Below, in pieces: positions 7,376-16,274 of a stretch of DNA of 64,000 nt; within the stretch, counting starts at the first letter, position 1, and every line of letters starts with the position of its first letter. A model generated the notes under the pieces. That model made no database searches. It worked only from the letters and a program-made list of their open reading frames with translations, and was not told the DNA's origin. The translations under genes and the position numbers were made by a program. The stretch is from assembly GCF_022346995.1 (NCBI RefSeq), contig NZ_JAKRNM010000001.1:1736001-1800000 (forward strand), written 5' to 3'. Origin of the DNA: Paenibacillus sp. ACRRY (GTDB taxonomy: Bacteria > Bacillota > Bacilli > Paenibacillales > Paenibacillaceae).

Positions 7376-9466
7376 TTGAAGTCGAATACAGGCAAAAGGC
7401 TGCTTCAATATGCCCTGAAAGCCAAAGGTACTTTTATTGCAGCATTAATCATGTTAACGATCGGTGTAGCCGCTGAGCTCGCCGGTCCGTTCATCGCCAA
7501 GTCGATGATTGACAATCATCTACTCGCCATTGAACAGCCGTTCTATGAGACGGAGGCTTCATCCGAAGCAGCTGTATACAACGGTAAGAATTACAAACGA
7601 GAAGGCAGATTCGAAGCCGGTGAAGTAAAAGGTGCCGAAGTCAGAGTACTGCAAGCCGGCAAAAGCTTTTATTTCGTTAATGAACCCGTAAGTGCACCCG
7701 ATGGAGATCGTTCATATGAAAATGGAACCCTGACGGTTACGCGTGCGGGTGAAGTGACCGGCCAATATGCGGCAGAGCCGCTTTCCGCTGGTGAACTCTT
7801 TGCTTTTTACAAACCTGAGATGCCAAGCATCTATCAATTAATTGTATATTACATGATCTTTCTCGTGATCTCGGTCATTATGGAGTTTGGTAAAACCTAC
7901 TGGCTGCAATCCTCAGCAAACAAGGTTATTCAAAGGCTTCGTAATGATGTCTACGCCCATATTCAAAGGCTGCCTGTGCACTTTTTTGATAATCTTCCCG
8001 CAGGTAAAGTCGTTTCTAGGGTCACAAATGATACTGAAGCCGTTAAGGATCTGTTCGTTGCCGTACTGTCGAACTTTTTCTCAGGGATCATTACGATTAC
8101 AGGTGTATATGTCGCCCTCTTCCTGCTGGATTTCCGCCTTGGTCTGATCTCGTTGTTCGTTGTACCGATGCTGATTCTGTGGATTGTGCTCTATCGCAAA
8201 TTCGCTACGCGTTACAATACCATTATTCGTTCACGGCTGAGTGAGATCAATGCGATTATTAATGAATCCATTCAAGGGATGTCCATTATTCGTGTATTCC
8301 GTCACCAGAAGCAGACCAAACAGGAATTTGAAGATTTGAATGATGATTATATGAAACACCAGAACAAAATGCTGAACCTAAATGCCTTCACTTCACACAA
8401 CTTGGTTAACGTATTGCGGAATATCGCTTTTGCAGTTGTTCTGTGGTACTTCGGTTCCAGTGTGCTGGACGGCACTAGTATTATTTCACTGGGTGTTCTG
8501 TATGCATTCGTCGATGTTCTGGGTCGTTTGTTCCAACCGATCACCGGTATGGTGAACCAACTGGCGAACCTGGATTCTTCCCTCGTATCCGCCGGACGTG
8601 TCTTTGAGCTAATGGACGAACAGGGAGAACCTGTAACCGATGGCTCGATGCCAAGGTACAAGGGAAATGTGGTATTTGACGATGTATCCTTCGCATATAA
8701 AAAAGACTTCGTGCTGAACAATATTTCGTTCAAAGCCTCACAGGGCCAAACCGTTGCCTTGGTCGGTCATACCGGTTCGGGTAAAAGTTCGATTATTAAC
8801 CTGTTATTCAGGTTCTATGATCCGCAAAAAGGCAAGATTACCATTGACGGTCAGAACGTCAAAGAGTTGCCGAAACAGTGTATTCGGCAGCATATGGGGA
8901 TCGTGCTTCAGGATCCATATTTATTCACAGGAACCATTGCGTCTAACGTAAGTCTTGGAGATGAACGCATCACTCGCGAACAGATTGAGCAGGCGCTTCG
9001 TGATGTGGGAGCAGAACGGATCCTGGCACATCTGCCTCAGGGATTCGATGAACCCGTTATCGAAAAAGGAAGTACGCTATCTGCCGGACAACGTCAATTA
9101 ATTTCTTTCGCCCGAGCACTCGCCTTCGATCCGGCAATTCTTATTCTCGACGAGGCAACGGCCAATATCGATACCGAAACGGAAGCCTTGATTCAAAATG
9201 CACTGGAAGTCCTCAAAAAAGGACGGACCACATTCATCATCGCTCACCGCCTCTCAACGATTCGTTCTGCTGACCAGATTCTGGTCCTGCACCGCGGTCG
9301 TATTGTGGAACAAGGGGCCCACGATGAACTAATGCAACTCCAAGGACGATATTATCAAATGTATCAGCTTCAGCAAGGGGCACAAGCGGTTGGCGTAGTA
9401 AACGAGAACAGCAGCTCAGACAAGGCCATCCAGACATCTGCTTCCTTAGCTGGAGGTAATCTGTAA
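7376..9466 (+). CDS. bmrD: Heterodimeric ABC exporter subunit, BmrD/YheH type (catalytic site)
   Basis: A 696-residue half-transporter, partner of BmrC. Between the first and second membrane helices there is a hydrophilic insert of about 100 residues (about 51-150, from AIEQPFYETEASSE to FAFYKPEMPS), the extracellular domain typical of BmrD. The nucleotide-binding domain has Walker A GHTGSGKSS, Walker B ILILDEA with the catalytic glutamate, and a degenerate signature LSAGQ. Together with Asp500 of BmrC this leaves one consensus and one degenerate ATP site. TTG at 7376 follows AGGAGGTCAACG. The terminator at 9524-9566 ends the operon. Confidence 0.93.
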   Translation: MKSNTGKRLLQYALKAKGTFIAALIMLTIGVAAELAGPFIAKSMIDNHLLAIEQPFYETEASSEAAVYNGKNYKREGRFEAGEVKGAEVRVLQAGKSFYFVNEPVSAPDGDRSYENGTLTVTRAGEVTGQYAAEPLSAGELFAFYKPEMPSIYQLIVYYMIFLVISVIMEFGKTYWLQSSANKVIQRLRNDVYAHIQRLPVHFFDNLPAGKVVSRVTNDTEAVKDLFVAVLSNFFSGIITITGVYVALFLLDFRLGLISLFVVPMLILWIVLYRKFATRYNTIIRSRLSEINAIINESIQGMSIIRVFRHQKQTKQEFEDLNDDYMKHQNKMLNLNAFTSHNLVNVLRNIAFAVVLWYFGSSVLDGTSIISLGVLYAFVDVLGRLFQPITGMVNQLANLDSSLVSAGRVFELMDEQGEPVTDGSMPRYKGNVVFDDVSFAYKKDFVLNNISFKASQGQTVALVGHTGSGKSSIINLLFRFYDPQKGKITIDGQNVKELPKQCIRQHMGIVLQDPYLFTGTIASNVSLGDERITREQIEQALRDVGAERILAHLPQGFDEPVIEKGSTLSAGQRQLISFARALAFDPAILILDEATANIDTETEALIQNALEVLKKGRTTFIIAHRLSTIRSADQILVLHRGRIVEQGAHDELMQLQGRYYQMYQLQQGAQAVGVVNENSSSDKAIQTSASLAGGNL

Positions 9467-9523
9467 CGCCTCATTCATCAGACATTTATTGAACTACAAT
9501 GTCTTTAAAGTTCCCCTTTTCCC

Positions 9524-9566
9524 CGCCCTGTGCGAAGACTTTCCGGTCTGCGTACAGGGCGTTTTT
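9524..9566 (+). terminator. Terminator of bmrCD
   Basis: CGCCCTGT (9524-9531) pairs with ACAGGGCG (9554-9561) and is followed by TTTTT. Confidence 0.8.
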
Positions 9567-9631
9567 CTACTGTAAATAAAGCAAAGTGCATTTCCTGCTA
9601 TCGTTAGATTACACTTTTTATTTTCCTCTTA

Positions 9632-9679
9632 TTGACATTCAAGATATTTAGCCTTATTATACATACCAACGGTCGGTAT
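9632..9679 (+). promoter_or_regulatory. tetR promoter with TetR-type operator
   Basis: TTGACA (9632-9637), a 17-base spacer and TATTAT (9655-9660) form a strong promoter. Immediately downstream ATACC-AACGGTC-GGTAT (9663-9679) is a TetR-family style inverted repeat over the transcript start, 20 bases before the start codon. This indicates autorepression. Confidence 0.8.
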
Positions 9680-9698
9680 CTTAAATTAGGAGGTTACT

Positions 9699-10355
9699 AT
9701 GGCTAGGAACAAACACCCTGAACAGACCGTTCAGCACATTCTGTCCGTCGCTGCGCAACTGTTCACTGACAAAGGATTTGAGAAGACGAGTATTCAGGAT
9801 ATCCTTGATGCCCTCGGTATGTCCAAAGGCGCGATATATCACCACTTTAAATCCAAGGATGAAATCCTGAATGCTGTTATGGAGCAACAGTTTGACTACT
9901 CGGCGCGCATGCTGGATCAATTGGTGATTGAAACCCATGCAGCCACCGCACGAGAAAAATTAGTTCATATTCTGGAACAGGTTCTTTCTGATCCACAGGC
10001 CCATTCCCTGGATCGAGTTCTTCAAACTCAGATCAAAAATCCACTCTTTATTGTCAGAGGCATTCAGCAGGCCGTTAAAATCGACGCACCCGTTATTGCG
10101 GACATCCTGAGAGAGGGTGTTGTGGATGGATCGATCAGCACAGCTGATCCCGAGGCAACGGCCGAAGTATTTATGATGCTGGTTAACATCTGGATCAATC
10201 CTGCGATCTTTGGCCGCACGATCTCAGATACGAAGCAGCGCCTCCACTTTTTGCAGACGCTCATGAGATCACTTGGGGCAGACATCGTGAACAATGGATT
10301 GATCGAACGAATTCTGGCACACCATGAGAAGATTGGTGCATTTGTACACGAGTAG
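9699..10355 (+). CDS. TetR/AcrR-family transcriptional regulator
   Basis: A 218-residue regulator with an N-terminal TetR helix-turn-helix (ILSVAAQLFTDKGFEKTSIQ, then DALGMSKGAIYHHFKSKDEIL, about residues 14-58) and a helical ligand domain. AGGAGG precedes the ATG. The operator at 9663-9679 overlaps its own promoter. It is followed 33 bases later by a DUF4097-like gene and a small membrane protein, apparently one operon, so the ligand may be an envelope stress signal or a drug. Its closeness to bmrCD may be fortuitous because a terminator separates them. Confidence 0.88.
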   Translation: MARNKHPEQTVQHILSVAAQLFTDKGFEKTSIQDILDALGMSKGAIYHHFKSKDEILNAVMEQQFDYSARMLDQLVIETHAATAREKLVHILEQVLSDPQAHSLDRVLQTQIKNPLFIVRGIQQAVKIDAPVIADILREGVVDGSISTADPEATAEVFMMLVNIWINPAIFGRTISDTKQRLHFLQTLMRSLGADIVNNGLIERILAHHEKIGAFVHE

Positions 10356-10388
10356 AATGACAGGGGTAAAAAATGAGGAGGCGTACGA

Positions 10389-11189
10389 TTGAAACGTGAT
10401 GGACTTATCATTTGTAAAGAAATGAAGTTAGAGACACCTGTTCATTTCCTCCATCTGGATTGGATGCATGGTAATGTGCATATTGCCACTGGTTCAGATC
10501 AGGATGATTTTATTCGCATTGTTCAACGGGCCAATATCCGCTTTCCTTTGGCTCGGTGTTATGAGGCTAGGATTAGTGACAACACGCTTCACATTATCGA
10601 CGGATGCAAAAATGCATTCCCGCTCGGCATAAACTTTCAGCGCACATCACTGAGCATCCTGCTCCCTCCCCACACAATGAAACGAATATCTCTGAAAACC
10701 GTCGGGACACGGATCACGGTTGACAACATCGATGCGCAGCATTTGGATTGTCACTGTACATCAAGCAAGCTGAACTTATCGGGTTGTACAAGACACTTTC
10801 ATTTGCGTGCAATCGGCAGTCGGATAGATGGTGTCAACCTGCATTCCAATCAACTCATGCTGCATGCGACCTCTTCTCCCGTCCATCTACATGGACAATT
10901 CACTTATATTCATTCGCGAACAACTGGCAGAACACTGACGATCCAGTCTTCCTCTATGCTACATTCGTTGGACCATGTCTCTACCAGCAGCCATATAGAC
11001 GTTCAAATTCCGGACAATCACGAAGGATTCAAACTACACTTCAAGCAAACTGGAGGGCGCTTCAAAAGTGATCTTACGCTTCGGAATCTTGGAGATCAAC
11101 GTATTTATGGTCACGGTATGTATCCATTTCAAGTAAAAGTTAGAGGCGGATCATTTCTCGTCGGGAAATATTCAGAACATCTATCATAA
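10389..11189 (+). CDS. DUF4097-like beta-repeat protein
   Basis: A 266-residue protein made of repeated short beta strands of the kind found in DUF4097/adhesin-like proteins, for example ISLKTVGTRITVDNIDAQHL, LDCHCTSSKLNLSGCTRHF and HLRAIGSRIDGVNLHSNQL. It is unusually rich in histidine and threonine. There is no signal peptide or membrane helix, so it is probably cytosolic or works with the adjacent membrane protein. The TTG start follows GAGGAGG. Family assignment rests on the repeat pattern and is moderate. Function unknown. Confidence 0.6.
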   Translation: MKRDGLIICKEMKLETPVHFLHLDWMHGNVHIATGSDQDDFIRIVQRANIRFPLARCYEARISDNTLHIIDGCKNAFPLGINFQRTSLSILLPPHTMKRISLKTVGTRITVDNIDAQHLDCHCTSSKLNLSGCTRHFHLRAIGSRIDGVNLHSNQLMLHATSSPVHLHGQFTYIHSRTTGRTLTIQSSSMLHSLDHVSTSSHIDVQIPDNHEGFKLHFKQTGGRFKSDLTLRNLGDQRIYGHGMYPFQVKVRGGSFLVGKYSEHLS

Positions 11190-11206
11190 GCAGGAGGGAT
11201 TCTTGT

Positions 11207-11380
11207 ATGAGTATTGGCTGGATTGTAGGCAGCAGCTTGGCTACTGCCGTATTATTAATGGGGATTATCGGTTTGATCCTTGGCAGACGCAAAGGGAATA
11301 TCGTGCGCTGGCCCTGGTGGTTTATCGGGTTTGGTGCAGCAGCGCTAGTGAGTGCAGCCATTAATTATCCGGGGACATAG
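11207..11380 (+). CDS. 57-residue two-helix membrane protein
   Basis: ATG 11207 is preceded by AGGAGG with a 9-base spacer. The product starts MSIGWIVGSSLATAVLLMGI and has two hydrophobic helices separated by a basic turn (GRRKGNIVRWPWW), then ends INYPGT. It follows the DUF4097-like gene by 17 bases and is probably the last gene of the TetR operon. No family is recognised. Confidence 0.65.
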   Translation: MSIGWIVGSSLATAVLLMGIIGLILGRRKGNIVRWPWWFIGFGAAALVSAAINYPGT

Positions 11381-11431
11381 CAGCTGCCCAGTTGTGCAAA
11401 AAGAAAAGACAACCTACAATTCGCCTCAAGG

Positions 11432-12079
11432 CTACTGAAGATTGTCGATCCATCCTTTTACCGTATACCCCATGTATAATACAGTCTCTCGTGCCAAAAA
11501 TGGAATTTGGCTGCGCCAGGTCTGATAGGCTGTCGTTTGGGTTGGAGACGGAACGGCATCCATGCCTAGTTCGCTTGCCAGCTTCATGGCCCGCTTCATA
11601 TGCAGCGGGTCACTTACAATCGTATAATTCTGGTATCCTGCCTTATCCCCAATCACGATGGAGTTGACCAAATTCTCCTCTGTAATTCTCGATTGTGTTT
11701 CGAACAGAATATCTGCAGGATCTACGCCGTGAGCAACTGCATAATCCCTTCCCACTTCCGCTTCAGAGCGCTCACCATCATGTCCAGAACCGCCGGTAAA
11801 GATGAGGTTAGGTATCGTCCCCTGACGATACAATAAAATTGCATGTTCAATCCGCTCTCGAAATACTGGCGAGGGATTATCCCCGTCTACAGCAGCACCA
11901 AGGATGATGGCGGCATCACTCTGTCTCGATGATTGCTCAGCCGTGTAAGCCATGATTAACCAGGCCGTAACTATGGCCCAGAGAAATCCCATGAGCATCA
12001 GGGATGTAATGGAAATGACCAGCCAGTTTCGCTTCCCTCTTCTTTTCCGTTTTCGTCCCTCTACCTTGCCGTCAATCAC
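11432..12079 (-). CDS. YdcF/DUF218-family membrane-anchored protein
   Basis: A 215-residue protein with a basic N-terminus, one membrane anchor (WLVISITSLMLMGFLWAIV) and an outward DUF218 domain. Typical motifs are DAAIILGAAVDGDNPSPVF, FTGGSGHDGERSEAEV and a C-terminal VSDPLHMKRAM. The GTG start at 12079 follows AGAGGAG and sits 1 base after the preceding stop, so the gene is translationally linked to the HEPN-like gene. The longer open frame upstream overlaps that gene and has no ribosome site. DUF218 proteins are linked to envelope and antibiotic tolerance, but the substrate is unknown. Confidence 0.82.
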   Translation of the reverse strand: MIDGKVEGRKRKRRGKRNWLVISITSLMLMGFLWAIVTAWLIMAYTAEQSSRQSDAAIILGAAVDGDNPSPVFRERIEHAILLYRQGTIPNLIFTGGSGHDGERSEAEVGRDYAVAHGVDPADILFETQSRITEENLVNSIVIGDKAGYQNYTIVSDPLHMKRAMKLASELGMDAVPSPTQTTAYQTWRSQIPFLARETVLYMGYTVKGWIDNLQ

Positions 12080-12080
12080 G

Positions 12081-12626
12081 TTAATTCTCCTCTTCCATGC
12101 TTCGGGCATGCAAGCTCTCGGAATGCATATGTTCAAGTCGCCGCAGCGCCGCAGCTGATTCCGCATTCAATCCAAGCTGTGCAATCCAGGCGCCCGTGTA
12201 TTGTTGAAGGCTGATCTCCAGCTCCTGCGCACGGTCTTTGAAATCTTCCAGTTCCTTGATCATGCGTGATCGCCCTTCGGGACTAAAGGTCTCGTGTATT
12301 CGTTCCTTAAAGTAGTGATGCACAATGCTATTCCGCTGCTTCCATAATTCATTTAATTGACGGGTCTCTTCCTCTGAAAACGTAAAATGATGTCGAACTT
12401 CATGAATAAGCTGCCCAAGTGAACTGCTCATTTTTCGCTCATACAGATCTTCCAGATCTTCATCGGATACAGCCTTGCCTTGAGACATCTTCATTAAAAG
12501 GATCAGATTGACGAGCTGCTGCTCAAGAGCCTGTCCATAATACACAGCGAGTCCGTAGTATGCAAACAATTCTCTGGAGTGTTCGCTATCCAGCATGTCA
12601 CTATTCTGCATGTCTGAGTTTTGCAA
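12081..12626 (-). CDS. HEPN-like helical protein with RNxxxH motif
   Basis: About 181 residues, largely helical and highly charged. The segment LWKQRNSIVHHYFKERI contains R-N-x3-H, the RX4-6H signature of HEPN domains, preceded by a helix (YYGLAVYYGQALEQQLVNLI) typical of that fold. TTG at 12626 has AAGGGG 9 bases upstream; ATG at 12656 is an alternative with a poor site. A short repeat QNSDMQNSDM lies at the N-terminus. HEPN proteins are often RNases, but no nucleotidyltransferase partner is adjacent. It sits between an ABC exporter and ydcF. The assignment is inferred from the motif only. Confidence 0.6.
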   Translation of the reverse strand: MQNSDMQNSDMLDSEHSRELFAYYGLAVYYGQALEQQLVNLILLMKMSQGKAVSDEDLEDLYERKMSSSLGQLIHEVRHHFTFSEEETRQLNELWKQRNSIVHHYFKERIHETFSPEGRSRMIKELEDFKDRAQELEISLQQYTGAWIAQLGLNAESAAALRRLEHMHSESLHARSMEEEN

Positions 12627-12725
12627 AAGCGAGCGCCCCTTTCCTTCCCGTACCATTTCCCGTTCTACGTTCCTCTATCGTAACCAAAGAAAGAGCAACA
12701 TTCAAGTCGTAAGGATTAACAGCTT

Positions 12726-13436
12726 CTAACTCCGTATATCCCTTCTTCCAGACAGCCATACATGAATGGACAAAAGAACGAACGCATACAATACAGTCCA
12801 AATGATCGGTAATAAGATAGCTCCCCATTTTACTTCTTCAAATATCATCATCTCACGCACAAGATAGAAAGCTGGGGGTAAGACCTTGTTTAACCATTGC
12901 AGCCATTCCGGCAAATGACTTGTGAGTGAACCTTGGACAAAAGAAAGAAGCAGTAGAACAATCAATCCAGGCAGACTGCGACTAAACCGGGAAACATACG
13001 ATTTTTGAAAGAAAAGACTTACACCTAAACCGAGCAGAGATAATGCCAAATGTCCGGACCACGCCATCATCCACTCCCCGCCAGTCGGCGGCCTCTCGAA
13101 CATGCCAAACATCACAGGATACAACACCGTGATTACCACAAGCGCACACAGTATCAACCATGCACACCATAATTGACCAAGGATAACTTTTCGTCTATTT
13201 CCTGCATGCAGTACAAGCAATTGAATTTGCCCTGCTGGCTCTGCGTTCATTACTGTCAATCCCAGCCAGGCGGACCCAAAAAAGAGAAGCATGGCCGTAA
13301 CACTGTAACTGTCCGCAACCGGGTTGGGACGATATGAGTAGATCAGGAGCATGGCGATGACATACATCACCACGGGTGCAAAATACTTCTGTGAACGGAT
13401 GTAATGTCTCAGCAAATACCGAGTTAGATGGATCAT
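12726..13436 (-). CDS. ABC-2 type transporter permease
   Basis: A 236-residue permease with about six membrane helices (YFAPVVMYVIAMLLIYSY, SVTAMLLFFGSAWLGLTVM, LILCALVVITVLYPVMF, LALSLLGLGVSLFF, LPGLIVLLLLSFV, ILLPIIWTVLYAFVLL). Its ATG overlaps the end of the ATPase gene by 4 bases, so the two are translated as a pair. The substrate cannot be inferred. Confidence 0.8.
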   Translation of the reverse strand: MIHLTRYLLRHYIRSQKYFAPVVMYVIAMLLIYSYRPNPVADSYSVTAMLLFFGSAWLGLTVMNAEPAGQIQLLVLHAGNRRKVILGQLWCAWLILCALVVITVLYPVMFGMFERPPTGGEWMMAWSGHLALSLLGLGVSLFFQKSYVSRFSRSLPGLIVLLLLSFVQGSLTSHLPEWLQWLNKVLPPAFYLVREMMIFEEVKWGAILLPIIWTVLYAFVLLSIHVWLSGRRDIRS

Positions 13437-14500
13437 GGAGATTCTCCTTCCATAATGTCCAACTGAGAATCGGAAGAAGTAGATGCAGTGACAGCTTCCT
13501 TCAGATAATCTGCAGGATGATACCCTTCCAGCAAACGGTCCATATGTACTCGGCTTTCCTCTTGCAAAACAGATACAATCGAACCACCAGCCGCAAAAAT
13601 CTCACGGATCACATGATCTGTTGTACTGCGTTCCACTTTCCAGTTCCATAATACTTCGTTGCGATCATTTCTCTCCCCATGACGAGTGATCTGCAAAACG
13701 CCCTCCTGTTCAACAAGTTTCGAATATGTATCTAGCATCTCTATATCCGAGCCCTTCATTAAACTTTGGATTCGGACAGTGGGCTCTCCCAGCTCTTTTA
13801 GATCCGCGTGTTTCCAATGTCGTAATACACGACCCTTCTGAAGAACATACACCTGATCAGCCATATGCTCAATAAACACAGGTTCATGACAAGCCGTCAC
13901 AATGGAAGTACCTTTCTTTTTCCATTGTTGCAGCAGAGATACGACCGCCTCCTGGGCAGGAATGTCCAGACCGGATAACGGCTCATCCAGCAGCATGAGT
14001 CCACCTGGACCTGGCAGCATCGCTTGAATCAAGTTCACCTTTTGAAGTGTTCCTTTAGATAACAGAGATAATTTCTGATCGAGCGCAGATCCAAGAAAAA
14101 ACAACTCACTCAGCTCGTTTATTTGATGACGTAGCAACGTAGGGCGAATGCCACGTATACGACCCATTTCCCACAAGTATTCGGCCGAAGTGAAGGGCAA
14201 ACGTGGCAATCCGTCGAGCGCATACATCTTTTTTTTCTCTAAAGTTTGAAACACCACACCTGAATCAGGAACTAGAAACCCTGCCAAAGTACGCAGCAGT
14301 GTGCTCTTACCTGAACCATTTCTACCCACCAACACAGCGCATTCTCCAGCTTCCACATGTAGATCAATCTCACTCAATACGGGTACTCCTCCGAGGCGTT
14401 TGCTCACATGCTGGAGCGCGATGCCTGCGGGCAACTTGTCTGCTTCATCATTCTTAGGTTCATCTGCTTCACGACCAGCTCCACGCTTCCCCCATTTCAC
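13433..14500 (-). CDS. ABC transporter ATP-binding protein
   Basis: About 355 residues. The P-loop VGRNGSGKSTLL, a signature written LSKGTLQK (LSGGQ-like), and Walker B LMLLDEPLSGLD are all present, followed by a C-terminal extension of about 130 residues typical of ABC-2 exporters. I chose GTG at 14500, 7 bases after the argS stop; the frame stays open upstream inside argS. There is no terminator between argS and this gene, so it may share the arginine T-box transcript. Partner permease downstream overlaps by 4 bases. Confidence 0.85.
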   Translation of the reverse strand: MKWGKRGAGREADEPKNDEADKLPAGIALQHVSKRLGGVPVLSEIDLHVEAGECAVLVGRNGSGKSTLLRTLAGFLVPDSGVVFQTLEKKKMYALDGLPRLPFTSAEYLWEMGRIRGIRPTLLRHQINELSELFFLGSALDQKLSLLSKGTLQKVNLIQAMLPGPGGLMLLDEPLSGLDIPAQEAVVSLLQQWKKKGTSIVTACHEPVFIEHMADQVYVLQKGRVLRHWKHADLKELGEPTVRIQSLMKGSDIEMLDTYSKLVEQEGVLQITRHGERNDRNEVLWNWKVERSTTDHVIREIFAAGGSIVSVLQEESRVHMDRLLEGYHPADYLKEAVTASTSSDSQLDIMEGESP

Positions 14501-14507
14501 GAATACA

Positions 14508-16244
14508 TCACATCCGTTCAGGTGCCTGTACGCCAAGCAAGTACAGACTGCGGGCAATACGTTCAGCTGCGCACTTGGTTAAAGTCACCCGAAACGGCCT
14601 TACTTTAGCGGGGGCATCAGCGATCCGTTCAGCGTGATAGAAACGGTTGAATGCCTGGGCCACATCAATCACATACTTGGCAATTACCGAAGGTTCATTG
14701 CGCCCAACGGCTTTTTCAAGGTAAGCTGGATAATCTGCCAATAACTTAAGCAGCGTCCACGAGGCGTCTCCAACGTTTGCTGGGTGACTTGCACCATCAT
14801 TGATCTCTGTATCTTTCGAGCTACTCGCTTGGCTAATCTCACTACTCTTGTTCGTATCCTTGACCTTGGCAAGCACACTGTTCATCCGAGCATAGGTGTA
14901 CTGCACATAAGGTCCGGTCTCTCCTTCAAAACTGACTGCACTTTCCAAGGAAAAATCAACATCGTTCAGACGGTTGTTGCGCAAATCACCAAAAACAATC
15001 GCCCCTACACCTACGGCTTCCGCAACGTCCTGCGCGTTGTCCAGAGCGGGATTCTTCTCTTCAATGATCTGTAAAGCCCGAGCAACCGCTTCATCCAGCA
15101 CTTCCTGCAAAAAGACGACTTTACCGCGCCGAGTGGACATCTTCCGCCCTTCAAAGCGCATCAACCCGAACGGAATATGCTCACAGTTCGCAGCCCACTC
15201 ATATCCCATCCGGGACAATACGGCAAATACCTGTTTGAAATGCAGCTTTTGCTCTCCCCCAACGACATATAACAGCTTATCAGCCTTCATAACATCATGA
15301 CGATAAACAGCTGTGGCCAAATCCCGAGTCGGATAGATGGTTGTTCCGTCTTTTTTGATAATCAGGCAAGGCGGCATATTTTCTTCCTCCAAACGCACAA
15401 CTAACGCTCCGTCGCTCTCTTCCAGTAAACCCTTGGTTTTGAGATCTTCCACAACGGGTCCCATCTTGTCATTGTAAAAGCTTTCGCCGAGAGTATGGTC
15501 AAACTGTACATTCAGACGTTCATACATCCGGTCGAATTCCTTCATGCTCACCTCTACAAAGAACGTCCATAACCGTCTGGCCTCTTCATCTCCCTGCTCC
15601 AGTTTGCGGAACCACTCACGGGCTTCGGTCTCCAGGGTTGGGTCATTCTCCGCTTCGTCGTGGAACCGTACATAGAGTTCAAGGGAAGTGCGGATAGGTT
15701 CTGCCTGAAGCGCTTCTTCGTTACCCCAGCGTTTGTAGGCAGCAATTTGTTTCCCAAATTGGGTTCCCCAATCTCCAAGATGATTTACACTCACCGGGAC
15801 ATATCCCGCTTCACTGTATAACCGATATAACGCTGCGCCAATCACCGTTGAACGAAGATGTCCAATTCCGAACGGTTTCGCGATGTTGGGTGATGACATA
15901 TCAATTAATACGCGTGCATCGCTGCCAATCTTGAGCTTACCAAATGAAGGATGGCCCACCCGTTCCAGCAATTCCGAGGACCACTTCTCCCGGTTAAACT
16001 GGATATTCACATAAGGCCCTGCTGCTACAGCAGTAAAGTCTGCTGTCTTTAGTTCGCTTGCTATCTCCGCAGCAATCGCTGCAGGTGCTTTCTTCCGTGA
16101 TTTGGCGAGTACAAAACAAGGAAATGCTGCATCCCCGAGCTCCGGTTGTGGTGGGATTTCCAAAAGCTTGAGAACCTCTTCTTCTTCAAGCCCCGTAAGA
16201 GGAGCAAGATATGCTGCCGCTTGTTTCATTAACATGCTAAACAC
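14508..16244 (-). CDS. argS: Arginyl-tRNA synthetase
   Basis: A 578-residue class I synthetase that charges tRNA-Arg. It has the HIGH-type motif SPNIAKPFGIGHLRST and the KMSKS-type motif RKMSTRRGKVV, with the DALR anticodon-binding domain at the C-terminus (YTYARMNSVL ... FNRFYHAERI). It is about 20 residues longer than the B. subtilis enzyme because of a Ser/Thr/Asn-rich insert after YARMNSVLAKVKDTNKSS in the anticodon-binding domain. Expression is controlled by the T-box leader at 16275-16570. Downstream genes continue without a terminator. Confidence 0.95.
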   Translation of the reverse strand: MFSMLMKQAAAYLAPLTGLEEEEVLKLLEIPPQPELGDAAFPCFVLAKSRKKAPAAIAAEIASELKTADFTAVAAGPYVNIQFNREKWSSELLERVGHPSFGKLKIGSDARVLIDMSSPNIAKPFGIGHLRSTVIGAALYRLYSEAGYVPVSVNHLGDWGTQFGKQIAAYKRWGNEEALQAEPIRTSLELYVRFHDEAENDPTLETEAREWFRKLEQGDEEARRLWTFFVEVSMKEFDRMYERLNVQFDHTLGESFYNDKMGPVVEDLKTKGLLEESDGALVVRLEEENMPPCLIIKKDGTTIYPTRDLATAVYRHDVMKADKLLYVVGGEQKLHFKQVFAVLSRMGYEWAANCEHIPFGLMRFEGRKMSTRRGKVVFLQEVLDEAVARALQIIEEKNPALDNAQDVAEAVGVGAIVFGDLRNNRLNDVDFSLESAVSFEGETGPYVQYTYARMNSVLAKVKDTNKSSEISQASSSKDTEINDGASHPANVGDASWTLLKLLADYPAYLEKAVGRNEPSVIAKYVIDVAQAFNRFYHAERIADAPAKVRPFRVTLTKCAAERIARSLYLLGVQAPERM

Positions 16245-16274
16245 TCCTTTATCTGATATCGATTTATCAAAAAC

